From positions 20,184,212-20,248,211 of the forward strand of contig CM055820.1 of NCBI GenBank assembly GCA_029582265.1: a DNA stretch of 64,000 nucleotides. Direction: 5' to 3'. Positions 11,501 to 20,932 of the stretch are shown here, piece by piece. The notes under the pieces are model-generated. The model had not been told where the DNA came from, ran no database searches, and saw only the letters and a list, made by a program, of their open reading frames with translations. Position 1 is the stretch's first letter; each line of letters begins with the position of its first letter. The stretch is from Zoroaster sp. YZ-2022. Lineage: Eukaryota; Echinodermata; Asteroidea; Forcipulatida; Zoroasteridae. The translations under genes and the position numbers were made by a program.

Positions 11501-13594
11501 CACTTTTGGAAACATGCCCTTATCTTCAAAATGCACCATGCATTTCCGTTGATCTTTCATATTCGGCACTTGTGGCCCGTACTTCTTGCCAGGTAGTAAT
11601 TTTGTCCCATTTGAAGAGGTGAAAGTACCAGTTTCCAACAGTGCGGAATTTTTCCCAAAAAGTGCCCCTTGGAGGATTTTGCAGGATTTTGGGTAGTTAG
11701 GGTTAATAAAAATGAAGATGAAATCCAACGTGTGAAAAGTTTCAGCTTATTTCATTGTGTCATTAACAAGAAAATTTGTAAAAATGCATTCAGGCGTGGA
11801 TCACGACCGTGATCCTTTCGAAGTTGTAATACATCTCGCGTTTTCTCAAAAATTTACAGCAAATCAGATGGAATAATTCCCCAGGATGTATCGTACCATC
11901 ACCAACTTCACATCAAGTAAGCTTATAGATTAGAATTCAGTCATTTTTTGCGTCGGAGAAGTTATCGAATAATTGTTATAACGAGAGTGACTCTGTCTGT
12001 TTGTTTGCATGCAGCAAGTACAGCAAGTCCAACAAGTACAACAGATGGGTCACATCCAACATGTGCAGCTGCACCATCTCCCGATCCAACAGCAGGCCAC
12101 TCAGGCCGTACAGACACTGGCCGATGTGGCCACATCCCAGTCCGGTACGGTGGTCACGACGACACTCCCCCAGGCCCCGCAGGCAACGCCAGTGTCCATC
12201 GAGATGAACAGCGAGGCGGCCGCCCACGGTGTGGCCACCCTTGCCGAGGCCACTCTGGCCGAAGGCACTCACATCATGCTGTCCAGTACTGGCGAAACAA
12301 TGGGGACGATAAGCAGCGTGAACGACGGAACGACACAAGGTATGAGAACAAAGAATGCCATAAAAATCATGTTTGTCTAGTCCCTTGACCACATATTGAT
12401 AACCACTGTAAAGAATAATCATAGTTTGAAAGGCACCAGTCTATTTTGGACACGAGCCTCATTTTAATCCTCATATACTTAAGTGTTAGCAAACCAAGAT
12501 GGCCGCTCCCTGATGAGGTCTTATTATGCAAGTGATGAAGATGAAAGTGACGGATGGTCTAAGGTCCAGATTAGAGTAAGGCTGTGCCGGGTATCCGGAT
12601 ACCTGAACAAAAATGTCATTTACCCGTAAACGACTTTTTAAAATTCCAACAAACATTTTAAGCCACACAAAATTATGGAAGTCCCTTCTCGTTTGCTGAC
12701 AAAATGAAGAAAACTTAGATGAAGGCTTTAGAAGAAACATTTGCCAATAGCCTTTCACAGACTTGCTGGCTTTTGTTTGAAACTTGTGTTCGTATTAGTT
12801 ATTTTATACATTCGGGAGTATTTATGGGGTTTTTCAATACAAAATTGTTTTTCGGGTACCCGGGTATCCAAAGATTTCCAATTTCAGCTATCCGGTTCTC
12901 GAAATAACCGAAAACGCACAGCCCTAGATTAGAGGGCATATTTATACACACAAAGCCTTGAAAAAGTAAGTGAGGAAAGAAACCAAAAAAAATATCCACA
13001 TTTAAAAAATTCTTTTAGGAGTATTCTCTGTGCTATTGTATAGGTGAACTCTGTAGTTGGATGCAAATGATGTATTCTATCAATAGATCCTTCTGACATG
13101 TACTCAATTGAAATCATGGAGACAGTTAATGTTATGCTGATGCACCAACTCTCAATCTTATACATGCAAAATGGTAGTCGGTGGCCTTTGGTTTATATAT
13201 AATTGATGAAGCATAGTTGTATTAAACTTATAAGTTAAATAAATGATGAGGTCACCCTATCAAAATCCTGAAAGTTTCCATTTACCTTTCATCGAACTAA
13301 TATCATTTATCTTTTGATGCAGGTATCGTGATACCGGCCTCCATGTATCAGAGCATGGTGAATAGCATGCAACAACATGGCGGCCAGGTCCAAGTCCACA
13401 CCCATCTCCCGGCCCACACGGTGGCCGTCATTCAGTCGCAGCCGACGGCCATGGTGCAAGGCCAAATCCAACAGGTGGTCGTCCCCACGAGTATCGTGGC
13501 CGTGGGTGGCCAGTTGCAACACCAACAGCAGCAGAATGCAGCGGTGCCGTTAGCGACACATGCTGTCGAGGTGGTCACTATAGATCAGCCTTGA
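5462..13594 (+). CDS. NRF1: Nuclear respiratory factor 1 (NRF1 / P3A2), seven coding exons
   Basis: Homodimeric nuclear transcription factor that binds GCGCA-type palindromes and activates nuclear genes for mitochondrial and housekeeping functions. Exons 5462-5579, 6263-6377, 7792-7918, 8890-9198, 10343-10585, 12015-12339 and 13323-13594 join in frame to 502 residues; human NRF1 has 503. In order: an acidic Ser-rich N-terminus with the PSSPE phospho-type motif (residues 11-15); a basic nuclear localisation signal KKRKRP (54-59); the NRF1 DNA-binding/dimerisation domain (about 70-250, including EYTTRVGQQA, QLRAFIP.MLKYSTGRGKPGW and RTIVKNCYKHHGRED); a Gln-rich activation region (305-500); and the conserved AVEVVTIDQ-like end. 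All introns are GT-AG. An in-frame TGA lies nine bases upstream of the first ATG, so 5462 is either the true start or the start of an exon spliced just before it. The vertebrate protein has about 35 extra N-terminal residues, which may lie in an unseen exon. Confidence 0.95.
6263..6377 (+). CDS. NRF1: NRF1 coding exon 2 (nuclear localisation signal)
   Basis: Acceptor CTCTGTAG|GT, donor TTGAG|GTAAAT. Encodes an Ala-rich stretch, KKRKRPHSF, then SIRKRQQTRLL at the start of the DNA-binding domain. Phase 1 in, phase 2 out, which matches both neighbours. Confidence 0.95.
6494..7086 (+). mobile_element. TTAA-MITE family A, copy 2, split by a SINE
   Basis: Family A ends with TTAA at 6494-6497 and 7083-7086. 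A SINE (6519-6875) sits near the left end, so this copy predates the SINE. Confidence 0.9.
6519..6875 (+). mobile_element. tRNA-derived SINE, copy 2, nested in a MITE
   Basis: Head with TGGCCGAGCGGT and GGGTTCGAATC, conserved body, tail GCGCTATATAAATCC then (ATT)n. It is flanked by ATGATG on both sides, a plausible target-site duplication inside the family A MITE. Confidence 0.9.
7255..7690 (+). repeat. Dispersed repeat J
   Basis: Nearly the same sequence lies in reverse orientation at about 57425-57800, and diverged relatives at about 11740-11930 and 18295-19255. Shared landmarks are ACTTACTTGATGTGAAGTTGG and a TTTGGTAATTACC block. It looks like a non-autonomous DNA element; its ends are not clearly defined. 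Confidence 0.65.
7792..7918 (+). CDS. NRF1: NRF1 coding exon 3
   Basis: Acceptor CTACAG|AAAG, donor CACGTG|GTTAGT. Encodes KLRATIDEYTTRVGQQAV, a cysteine pair (ICC) and FKVFGASPLDHV, part of the DNA-binding domain. Phase 2 in, 0 out. Confidence 0.95.
8069..8383 (+). mobile_element. TTAA element family D, copy 1
   Basis: Starts TTAACCCTCCTACT and ends AGGAAGGTTAA; TTAA at both edges. The interior is rich in GTCAA/TTGAC motifs. Closely related copies lie at 53734-54056 and 55147-55469. Confidence 0.8.
8890..9198 (+). CDS. NRF1: NRF1 coding exon 4 (core of the DNA-binding domain)
   Basis: Acceptor ATCACCAG|GTT, donor AAAAAG|GTAATG, 103 codons in phase 0. Encodes LPPLVLDGIPTPVNKMTQAQ, then RAFIP.MLKYSTGRGKPGWG, WWPSDLPWANVRSDVR and a basic end. 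This is the most conserved part of the protein. Confidence 0.97.
9495..9640 (+). repeat. Dispersed repeat I, copy 1
   Basis: Contains TCAATAGATCCTTCTGACAT and GTACTCAATTGAAAT. Related copies lie at about 11135-11240, 13050-13165 and, in reverse orientation, 32935-33058. No coding role is apparent. Confidence 0.6.
9833..10000 (+). repeat. Dispersed repeat with GATCGAAACGTCGAG core
   Basis: Landmarks are GACGATCAGAGCATACTGAT, CGAAACGTCGAGTTG, TTCTTTTCAGAACTAATTAC and CCACATGGTGTCACCGC. Recognisable copies occur at about 22988-23140, 45505-45660, 49145-49270 and 59917-60070, some diverged. Confidence 0.7.
10343..10585 (+). CDS. NRF1: NRF1 coding exon 5
   Basis: Acceptor CATCCGTAG|GTG, donor ATCAAT|GTAAGT, 81 codons in phase 0. 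Encodes WTHALRTIVKNCYKHHGRED (end of the DNA-binding domain) and the activation-domain motif NPDGTVSLIQVDTG. Confidence 0.97.
10640..11090 (+). repeat. Dispersed repeat with ACCTATAAAA-rich ends
   Basis: Repeated ACCTATAAAA motifs surround a core containing AGTAGCCAAACTGTAACATG and GTACCGCTCTTAGATTTT. The same core lies in reverse orientation at about 42136-42495. It is probably a non-autonomous element in the NRF1 intron. Confidence 0.65.
11313..11706 (+). mobile_element. TTAA element family B, copy 1, with internal minisatellite
   Basis: Begins TTAACCCTAACTCCC and ends GTTAGGGTTAA. The left part holds four units of about 46-49 bp (TATTCTGGCTAGGAACCTTC), while related copies at 29516-29791 and 38440-38683 hold one. 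The rest (CAAAATCCATCAGTGCACTT and onward) is shared with those copies. Confidence 0.85.
12015..12339 (+). CDS. NRF1: NRF1 coding exon 6 (Gln-rich activation region)
   Basis: Acceptor TGCATGCAG|CAA, donor CACAAG|GTATGA. Starts with QVQQVQQVQQMGHIQHVQLH and contains EMNSEAAAHGVATLAEATLA, matching the vertebrate activation-domain block. Overlapping ORFs in other frames are shadows. Phase 0 in, 1 out. Confidence 0.95.
12577..12926 (+). mobile_element. hAT-like MITE family M, copy 1
   Basis: 350 bp with inverted ends TAAGGCTGTGCCGGG and the complement of GCACAGCCCTA, flanked by a perfect 8-bp duplication GATTAGAG (12569-12576 and 12927-12934). CGGGTATCCGG motifs lie near both ends. The 8-bp duplication and TAGGGCTGTGC-type end fit hAT elements. 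There is no transposase. Confidence 0.85.
13323..13594 (+). CDS. NRF1: NRF1 coding exon 7, terminal
   Basis: Acceptor TTTGATGCAG|GT. Encodes IVIPASMYQSMVNSM, a Gln/Val-rich stretch and HAVEVVTIDQP before TGA at 13592-13594. The vertebrate protein ends AVEVVTLEQ, so two residues differ and one is added. Confidence 0.96.
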
Positions 13595-14449
13595 AGGCTG
13601 TTGGCTGGTCTCATTGTTGTGCCCCGCCCAGTCCCACCCTACATGCCACCCCAATCCCCCCACCCACCCACCCACCCAACCACCCAACCACCCAACCACC
13701 CACCCAACCACCCATCCTGACACTCTAATCTACAGGGCTGGCTTTGGTCCCTATTAGCATAGTAAACATTCACACATTATCAGCAGAATTTGTTTCTTGG
13801 GGGGGGGGGGGGGGTTCCCAGTGAGCACTGAGACCATTTATATAACTGAAGATACAGTTTCTCCCGAATGGGCTCATTGCTTACCCCATCCACTGTTAAT
13901 TGATTGCAATTTAAGCATCAGATCCAGAATATCAGATTCCCATAACTTTTTTAATCCATTTTCTTTTCTTTTTTTAGAGGGATGGGTATTCTGGAATATA
14001 TCTTTAGAACTGTGATATGATATCTTCATGATATCAGATTTAGGATAAAATAGAGAAGTGAAGTTGTGCTTCATTTTGACTCCTTTGAATTTTGTATATA
14101 TTCCCAGTTTACTTCGTCTCGTCATTTGCTTAACTAGACCTGTGTGCTTGCCATCGTTAGACCTTGTTTAAATCACATCAAGGCACAGAATGAACACCAA
14201 ATGTGAGGTTTTCAAGACCGTTGAAAAGTCTGCCATTATTGAATGGGTTAGTTGGGGGCTGTTCATTGCATTTGGGTATTTGATATATTTAAAAGGAAGG
14301 TGTGACATTGGTAATTACCTGCTGAACAGATGATTATCCAACTACTACCTTGAGGTGATGTTGGTAAGTGTATTAATCGCCTGAAAAATTGTTATTTCGG
14401 AGAAAGCACAAACAATGTATTTACAAGAACAAAAAGGTGACGTTTGCTT
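13595..14449 (+). other. NRF1 3' untranslated region and downstream flank
   Basis: Follows the NRF1 stop. Contains a (CCCACCCAACCA)-type low-complexity run at about 13650-13716 and a poly-G tract near 13801. No convincing polyadenylation signal could be assigned, so the 3' end of the transcript is unknown. Confidence 0.5.
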
Positions 14450-14657
14450 TTAAAAGGGGCAGTATCGTCACAATCAGAGCAGACTTTGAACAGGGCATGG
14501 AATTGGTGTCCTAGTTTTAAGATTACTGGCTCATTTACGCAGTGCCGCAACGGTAATATGACCTTATCATGTGGGGGATTATTTTCAGTCACTGAGTTAA
14601 TCTCAAACTTGCACTCCGATTCCATGCCCTGTTGATTGTGACGATATTGCCCCTTGA
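14450..14657 (-). mobile_element. TTAA-MITE family A, copy 3
   Basis: Reverse orientation (the left end has the GATCAGAGCAGAC form). TTAA at 14450-14453; the right TTAA has decayed to TTGA. Confidence 0.85.
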
Positions 14658-14730
14658 AGTGTTTACTGTTTCCCATGGCTTAGACTCCACATGGAGCTGG
14701 GACTTGCCACAGATTGGTTGATTGTGTATC

Positions 14731-15691
14731 TTAAAGCCCTGTCACACTCTATTGCGACGGGACGGAGCTCGCTGTGCACTTTAATTTTTTGCAAAACGCA
14801 TTACAATTGCGGAAAACTGTCCGAAAATGTCAAACAACAGAGATTTTAGTACGCTTCCATCGCGCTCACGGCGCTCCTGCTGCGACCCACCGCGCTCCCA
14901 TCTCGTCCAGTGTGGAGTTCGAACGCGCTCCCACGGCGCTCTACGCGACCAAGCGCACTCGCGTTATGCCCTTATGACGTCCATGTCGTTCTCGGCGCGT
15001 CGGCGGCGAGTATAAATAGACCCCGCTGCGACCGCCAGTCATCAGTCCGCTTTCCCTGCTTGACGAGGCCACATCACAGCTGTGGGGTCTATTTATCATC
15101 ATTTATCACATCACAAGTGGGATCGTACTGTGAGCCTACTGCAAACGTCGGAAGATCGCCATTGGACGCGCATGGGCGTATAAGGAGCGGCATAGTCGCA
15201 GCGGCAGCTCCGTGTGGACGTTGTACGAGCGGGAAGAAGTCAATAACACTCCGTAGTAGCGCAGTAAGAGCGCAACAAGGACGGGAGAGAGACATAGCGA
15301 CATCGCAATGGACGTAGTGAGAACTCAGTACAGACGCAGCAGACAAGATTTATTTTCCGCTGCGACCACAAGACGCTCGTGTGCGTCCTTACTGCGCTCG
15401 CTTTGCGCTCATGCCGCTCGCTTTGCGCTGCTGCTGCGACCGTACTGAGTCCTTAACAGCAATCTGATCAGAGCGCCGAGCCTCGGCGACCATTTTGTGC
15501 ATGCACAAAACGGTCACCGCGGTCAGGCGTCCCAGGGCGACCATGGCGTTCCTCTCCCGACCAAGTGAGTTTCCACTGCGTCATCGATCCGTTCTAGGAG
15601 ACCTTACTGCGCTCACCTCTGCGCTTTCATGATTTTGTGGTCGCAGCCCGGGCACAGCCCGATCGCAGCCCTGGTGTGACAGGGGTTTTAA
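14731..15691. mobile_element. GC-rich TTAA element family H
   Basis: About 960 bp, far richer in GC than its surroundings, with inverted ends CCCTGTCACAC and GTGTGACAGGG and TTAA at 14731-14734 and 15688-15691. The interior repeats GCGCTC/GAGCGC-type words. ORFs of up to 135 codons lie on both strands but resemble no transposase. Confidence 0.75.
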
Positions 15692-16180
15692 TTCCAAGAA
15701 AGTAAGCGTACCAATTCAATAAGTTTTGCCAACATTACCAATAGGCTTTCTGTTTAATTTGCGAAACGTTGTACACCGAATATTGTTATCACTAATAAAT
15801 GGCATGATGATTGTCTATATTTAGGACAGAAAATAATCCAAAAGACGGCAATACGGATTCAGAAGAAAAAAAACAGTACAGATTAAACAAATCCAAGCCT
15901 GGCACAAAACATCATCCAAAATTTCAGGTTGTATTAAATTTAAAAAAATAATAATAATTATCAGTTGAAATTCCTGGGAATCGTGATATAATAATAGCGG
16001 GCCCACTGGTCACACTTTATATAAATATCGTGGAAATGGAAGGTTCAATTTTTTAAAATGAATGATTCATTTATAGGTTTAGTGAATTTGAGAAACGTTT
16101 TGCGAATTTACACGTGTAAACATGTAAATGTCCAAACCCTAATTACTAATGGTGTACTTTTCCTTTAAGCCATTCGGAAT
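15692..16180. other. No gene recognised
   Basis: AT-rich intergenic sequence with a dispersed-repeat remnant at its start. No coding potential. Confidence 0.4.
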
Positions 16181-16286
16181 CCCACTAGTTAGATTATCCC
16201 ACTAGTTAGATTATCCCACTAGTTAGATTATCCCACTAGTTAGATTATCCCACTAGTTAGATTATCCCACTAGTTAGATTATCCCA
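16181..16286 (+). repeat. 17-bp tandem repeat, about six copies
   Basis: Nearly perfect units of CCCACTAGTTAGATTAT. The low divergence suggests recent expansion. Confidence 0.95.
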
Positions 16287-16492
16287 CGATGTGTTGAAAT
16301 CATGGTATGACTTCACCATTTGCAACACTTTCACTGTTTGAATTAACGTTATATGCATTATTCACTCCATGTATAGTCGCATGTATCTCTTTATAAAAGT
16401 ATCTTATGTAATGAATGACATCCTTTTTTATACATTGTTCACATTGTGTGTAATGTAATGACATCACTTCCTTAAAGATTGGGGCAAGTTTT

Positions 16493-16907
16493 TAAGGCAA
16501 AAAAGTCTCCGGTTTCTGATCTCCGCACACGTCGCCCTCAGACCTGTGCATCAGCATTTTTAGTTTAGTCTTTTTTTTTCTTCTTTTTTTGGGGGGGCTT
16601 TAAAACGATGTCTAAATGCAGCCAAAATTGCTGGATCGATTGGAATTCTGCCATGCTGTGTTTTTAACGACTTTTTCAGATAGGGGTATGAATGTTGCCC
16701 GATTTGTGCAGCCTCTCTTAGCCACCATACTTAGTATATGGGAAATTTGGTCTGGTTAGAATAACCACGAATACATGTATCACGTATTTCACTGGTTGGT
16801 AAAAATTAAAAATTACCCCCCCCCCCCCCCCCCAAAAAAAAACACCGGAAAATGCATCACTACACTGATATAGAAGCCGACCAGAAACCAGAGACTTTTT
16901 TGGCCTA
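16493..16907. mobile_element. Dispersed element family E, copy 1
   Basis: Ends carry AAAAGTCTCCGGTTTCTG and its complement near GGCC. The interior has GCCAAAATTGCTGGATCGAT, CCCGATTTGTG and TTAGCCACCATAC. It contains a poly-C tract. Related copies: 20697-20932, 36432-36655, 36853-37060, 50029-50280, 57034-57425, 62102-62396 and a fragment at 48450-48585. Confidence 0.75.
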
Positions 16908-18300
16908 ATCTGTAATTTGTGTACAGACATTGTGTTTAGTCCTTTTTGCATAGTTCTGCCATTCTTCAATTTGCATTTTCTGAAAACGTTTACGCAGATT
17001 TCATGCAATTTATTTTCCCCCACCTAAGTAAAAATCACTCTGTGTTAAATTACTCATGCCAACTTGCTGCACATTCAACATTATTATACTTACATATGCT
17101 ACATTTTGAAATAGGGGTTTTTAAAATTAAACTATCCTGTTACTAGACGTGAGCTGTGTTTGTAACTACAACGTTTTCATAAATGCAAGAAAATTCTGTT
17201 GAGTAACAGGGCTATTATTAAGGATGATTTATCCATCCGTTTTTTCAATGTGTTCGCAATTGTTGTGATTTTTGCCACGCAGCATTTATGTCATGTAACA
17301 AAATTCACAAAAGTTCATCTGTTTACTAAAAGAAATTGTGTGAAGTACATTTTGAATGGACAGTTGGTTAGTATGTTTTCAGAACAAGAAATTAGTTCTT
17401 CATTGACTGTAGTTACTGAACTGGTTTGGTATGAATTTTAAAGTGGAAATGTTCCGTGCATAGCATGGACTTTGGTGTTGCTGGTGCAGACTGCTTAGGA
17501 TATACAAGTAGAGGAAAATATATACAGACTGTGTAGGACTTACTACAAATGGATGTTTATACAATTTGATTACACTGGTCTACAGCCAAAATGCTTCCGA
17601 AACAAATGAAGTCAAACTTGACTAATTATGGGTCACTGAGAATGGAAATGATGCTTAAAATTGTTGATTGGCTCTAGTTTTCAAGATATGTACATGTGTA
17701 CACGTATGGGAATAGCGTATGATAATTCATGATTAAAAATCTGCTATGTGCACCATATACATAGTACATAAAATGTAAAAACTTAAATATCTTGAAACAG
17801 TAGCCAATAAGCAATTTTAATTGTCATATTTGAATTCAGCACATCAAAATCCATAATAAATAGCACATTTTATCTCCGAAGCAGACAACTTTTTAAAAAT
17901 TTTCGACCATTGTTATTAATTGAGACATACATTCATCTGATGTGCTTTGTTTCCCCCCTAAATGTGCATAAACTAGTATCATTGTTGATGAGTTGTGGAA
18001 TTTTGAAGGGGTTTTCCCTTGGTCTTGTCCCCCTCTCCCTCCTTCCTCTCCTCCCCTAGATCTAGCAATTAGCAATTATTTTTTTAGAAAGTACTCTGAA
18101 AATAATTCACTAAGTGGTTTTTAAATTATATGTTCTTGATTCTTACACATCTCATTTTTACCAGCCATTCCCAACTTCTTCTGCCAGAGGTTACCGTTTG
18201 TTTTATTTGAATTTCTGGAATTTACTTGAGGAACAATAAGGTATGGCTTGACATGAATAATAATTAACTTATAAATCGTAAATTTTTAAAGAGAGTGTAC
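16908..18300. other. No gene recognised
   Basis: AT-rich intergenic sequence. ORFs of 60-80 codons lack recognisable domains, and no repeat family was identified. Confidence 0.4.
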
Positions 18301-18531
18301 ACCTTTGGTACTTACAGAATTTCTGAATTATGATCTGAAAACTTACTTGATTTAAAGTCGGTGAGAGCACCAAAGAGCATAAGAAATTATGTCTTCTGAC
18401 ATTCAGTTATTTTTGAGATAACATGAAATGTTTTTAGGCATTTTGCCATTGAGAAAAAAACCTGCTAAGTTCGAAACTAAAGCTAATAACTACTATTTAG
18501 CATTTGTACTAGAAGTCCTTTAGGTTGTTAA

Positions 18532-18992
18532 TAAGGCTGTACCGGGTATCCGGATACCCGACCGAAACTGTCATTACCCGGTTCCATTTTTCTGTTCCAA
18601 TTACCCGTAAACAACTTTTAAAAATTTCGACTGAACATATAAGCCACACAAATGGAAGTCTCCGATTGTTTTTGATAACATTTTTTGTGTGGGGAATTTT
18701 TTATGACTCAAATAAAACAAGAGAAACTTGGTTATTTGGGGCCGATTTCACAAAGAGCTAAGATTGATCTTAACTGTGTATCAATCTTAATTGCTTAGCC
18801 AAGTGTGATGTTACAATACAAATCACTATGGTAATACTAACAACTCATCTTAAGATGAATCTTAGTGCTTTGTGAAATCGAGCTCCAGGAGTATTTACAT
18901 GTTTTTACAAAATTATTTACAGATACCTGGGTATCCGAAGATTTCCAATTTCGGGTATCCGGTTCCCGAAATAACCGAAACACACAGCCTTA
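18532..18992 (+). mobile_element. hAT-like MITE family M, copy 2, with a nested foldback element
   Basis: Same ends as 12577-12926, flanked by GTTGTTAA (18524-18531) and GTTGGTAA (18993-19000), an 8-bp duplication with one change. A foldback element at about 18740-18892 interrupts it. Confidence 0.85.
18740..18892. mobile_element. Foldback MITE nested in family M
   Basis: Inverted ends GATTTCACAAAG and CTTTGTGAAATC with AGATTGATCTTA-type inner inverted words. No ORF. Confidence 0.75.
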
Positions 18993-19602
18993 GTTGGTAA
19001 GCAGTTTGCAAACCACTAATTCTCTATTGATGAAATATGTTACAAATTTGAAATGGATCACAGACATGCTCCATGAACTGCTTTTAATAGAATGAATGCA
19101 ACCAAATCTGAATGCATTTGCAAAATGTTCTTGATGATGTGACAATTCATCGAGCTGAAACTTTCACAGCTTGGTTTGTGTACATCTCATTTCATCCCTG
19201 TGAAGTAGGGATGCATTGCACAATATATTACCAATGGTGTATGCTGCCTTTAACATTTACACAGATGGAGTCCATGTAGGCCTGCAATTCCTGATTCTTT
19301 TTTTTCTTTTTTCAGAGATAACAAGCCTTGACTATCTTTGGATTTTTAAAAAATTTGTATTTCTTTTATTTTTTTATTTTTAAGATTTAAGGCATTCTAA
19401 ATGTTCTGAATTGACCTATGTACAACCTGTCTGGAATTAGATTAGTGACATCTTAGGTTTTTGCGTGTTGCGCATTTTATTACAAGTGATCCAATTGGAC
19501 ATTATTTCATTAACAACACACAAGCGATTCTGCCGCGACAGGTCAGTTCTTATTTTTTTTTAAACGATGGTTCAGCACAAAATGTGCTTGACTATATGAC
19601 GT

Positions 19603-19819
19603 TTAAAGGGACAGTATCATCACAATCAGAGCAGACTTTCAACAGGGCATGGAATCGGTGTCTGAGTTCAAGATGAACATAGTTGACTGAAAATTACTGG
19701 CTCATTTATGCAGCAGCAATGACCTTATTACGTGATGTATTTTTTTCAGTCACTGGGTTAATCTAAAACTAGCACTCCGATTCAATGCCCTGTTGATCGT
19801 GACGATATTGTCCCTTTAA
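19603..19819 (-). mobile_element. TTAA-MITE family A, copy 4
   Basis: Full length in reverse orientation, TTAA at 19603-19606 and 19816-19819. Its right TTAA is also the left TTAA of the next element. Confidence 0.9.
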
Positions 19820-20138
19820 CCCTAACCTTCCCAAATCCTCCAAAATCCTCTCTGCTTAAAGTGAAGGATTTTGAAGGATTGAGGTTACATGCTACATGCT
19901 CTTTGCTAAAGTGAAAGATTTTGGAGGATTGATGTTATTAGGCATACTTGCTTTTCCATGGTACATGTACATCCATGTTTGTTGTAGTGATTGCAAGGTC
20001 AGTGCTTGAGTCAGTGGACACCGTTTATTGCTCCATGCATGCAGGGAGGGTCCCTGACCATGTACATGTATCACAGATTAGAAACACGTGTGCATACATG
20101 TCATGTGTAAGCAAATGGGCCTAGGGAGTTAGGGTTAA
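19816..20138 (-). mobile_element. TTAA element family C, copy 3 (one-repeat form)
   Basis: Ends TTAACCCTAACC and GTTAGGGTTAA. Shares its ~250-bp core with 33191-34136 and 39905-40867, but has only about one copy of the 44-bp unit that those elements carry 13-14 times. Confidence 0.88.
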
Positions 20139-20288
20139 GGGGAGGTTAAAAAATGAAATTTCCAATTGCACGCTGAAATCTGTAAGCATTGGATGGAATT
20201 GGCTGTATTTGAAATGTGTGTATTGTATGTACTGTTATTTACTGAAAACCATGACTGTACTCAGGGTAGACTATTATCTTAATGTTCT

Positions 20289-20486
20289 GGGGCCAATTTC
20301 ATATAGAACTGCTTATCAGATAAAAACCACTTCTCAGAAAAATTTGCTTAGCAGATTTCTTTGGTTACCAGCCAAACTTTCATACAAAATGTATGCATTT
20401 TGGCTGGTAGTATGTTTTATATTGCTCAGTCAAAATATTTGCTTAGCAAAATTCTCTGCTTAGCAGCTCCTATGAAATTGGCCCCA
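20289..20486. mobile_element. Foldback MITE with GGGGCCAATTTCATA ends
   Basis: Inverted ends GGGGCCAATTTCATA and TATGAAATTGGCCCC. The interior has CAGCCAAACTTTCATAC and ATTTGCTTAGC words. Related copies: 23209-23597 and the interrupted copy starting at 42509. Confidence 0.85.
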
Positions 20487-20696
20487 TGTTTGTATCTGTT
20501 CAAGCTGACAAAATGCACTGTACAATTTTTCGTCTGGTGGGCGTGTATTATTTTGTACAGTTTTAGAATGTGTGAATAGAACATTGTGTATATAGGAAGT
20601 GGACCTCTCTTTGCAAAAGACAGTAAAAATGGCCTATAAGAATAGTTTGAAGACTGCTTATTATTTTGTGGATGTTGTGTTATCACCCACACCCCC

Positions 20697-20932
20697 CACA
20701 TATTTTTAGTTGCTGTGTTTTGAACGACTTCTTCACAAAGGGGTATGAACATTTGCCCGATTTGTGAGGCCTCTCTTAGCCACCATATGGGAAGTTTGGT
20801 CTGGTTCCAATAACTGCATATACATGTATTCTACTGGTTGTCAAAATTTTTTTTTTAAAAGCATCACCGCTCTGATTTTGAAGCTGACCTATGACCAGAA
20901 ACCGGAGACTTTTCGGGGCACCTTCACTGGCC
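20697..20932. mobile_element. Dispersed element family E, copy 2 (partial)
   Basis: Has GTATGAACATTTGCCCGATT, the TTAGCCACCATA word and the GACCAGAAACCGGAGACTTT end. The other end is truncated. Confidence 0.65.

Noticed and set aside
11976..12422. 148-codon minus-strand and 146-codon + strand ORFs overlapping NRF1 exon 6
   Set aside because: Shadow frames of a GC-rich, Gln-rich coding exon; only the frame of 12015-12339 matches NRF1 and has fitting splice phases.
14910..15317. 135-codon ORF in GC-rich sequence
   Set aside because: Lies inside the TTAA-flanked GC-rich element. Overlapping ORFs of similar length exist on both strands and none resembles a protein family.
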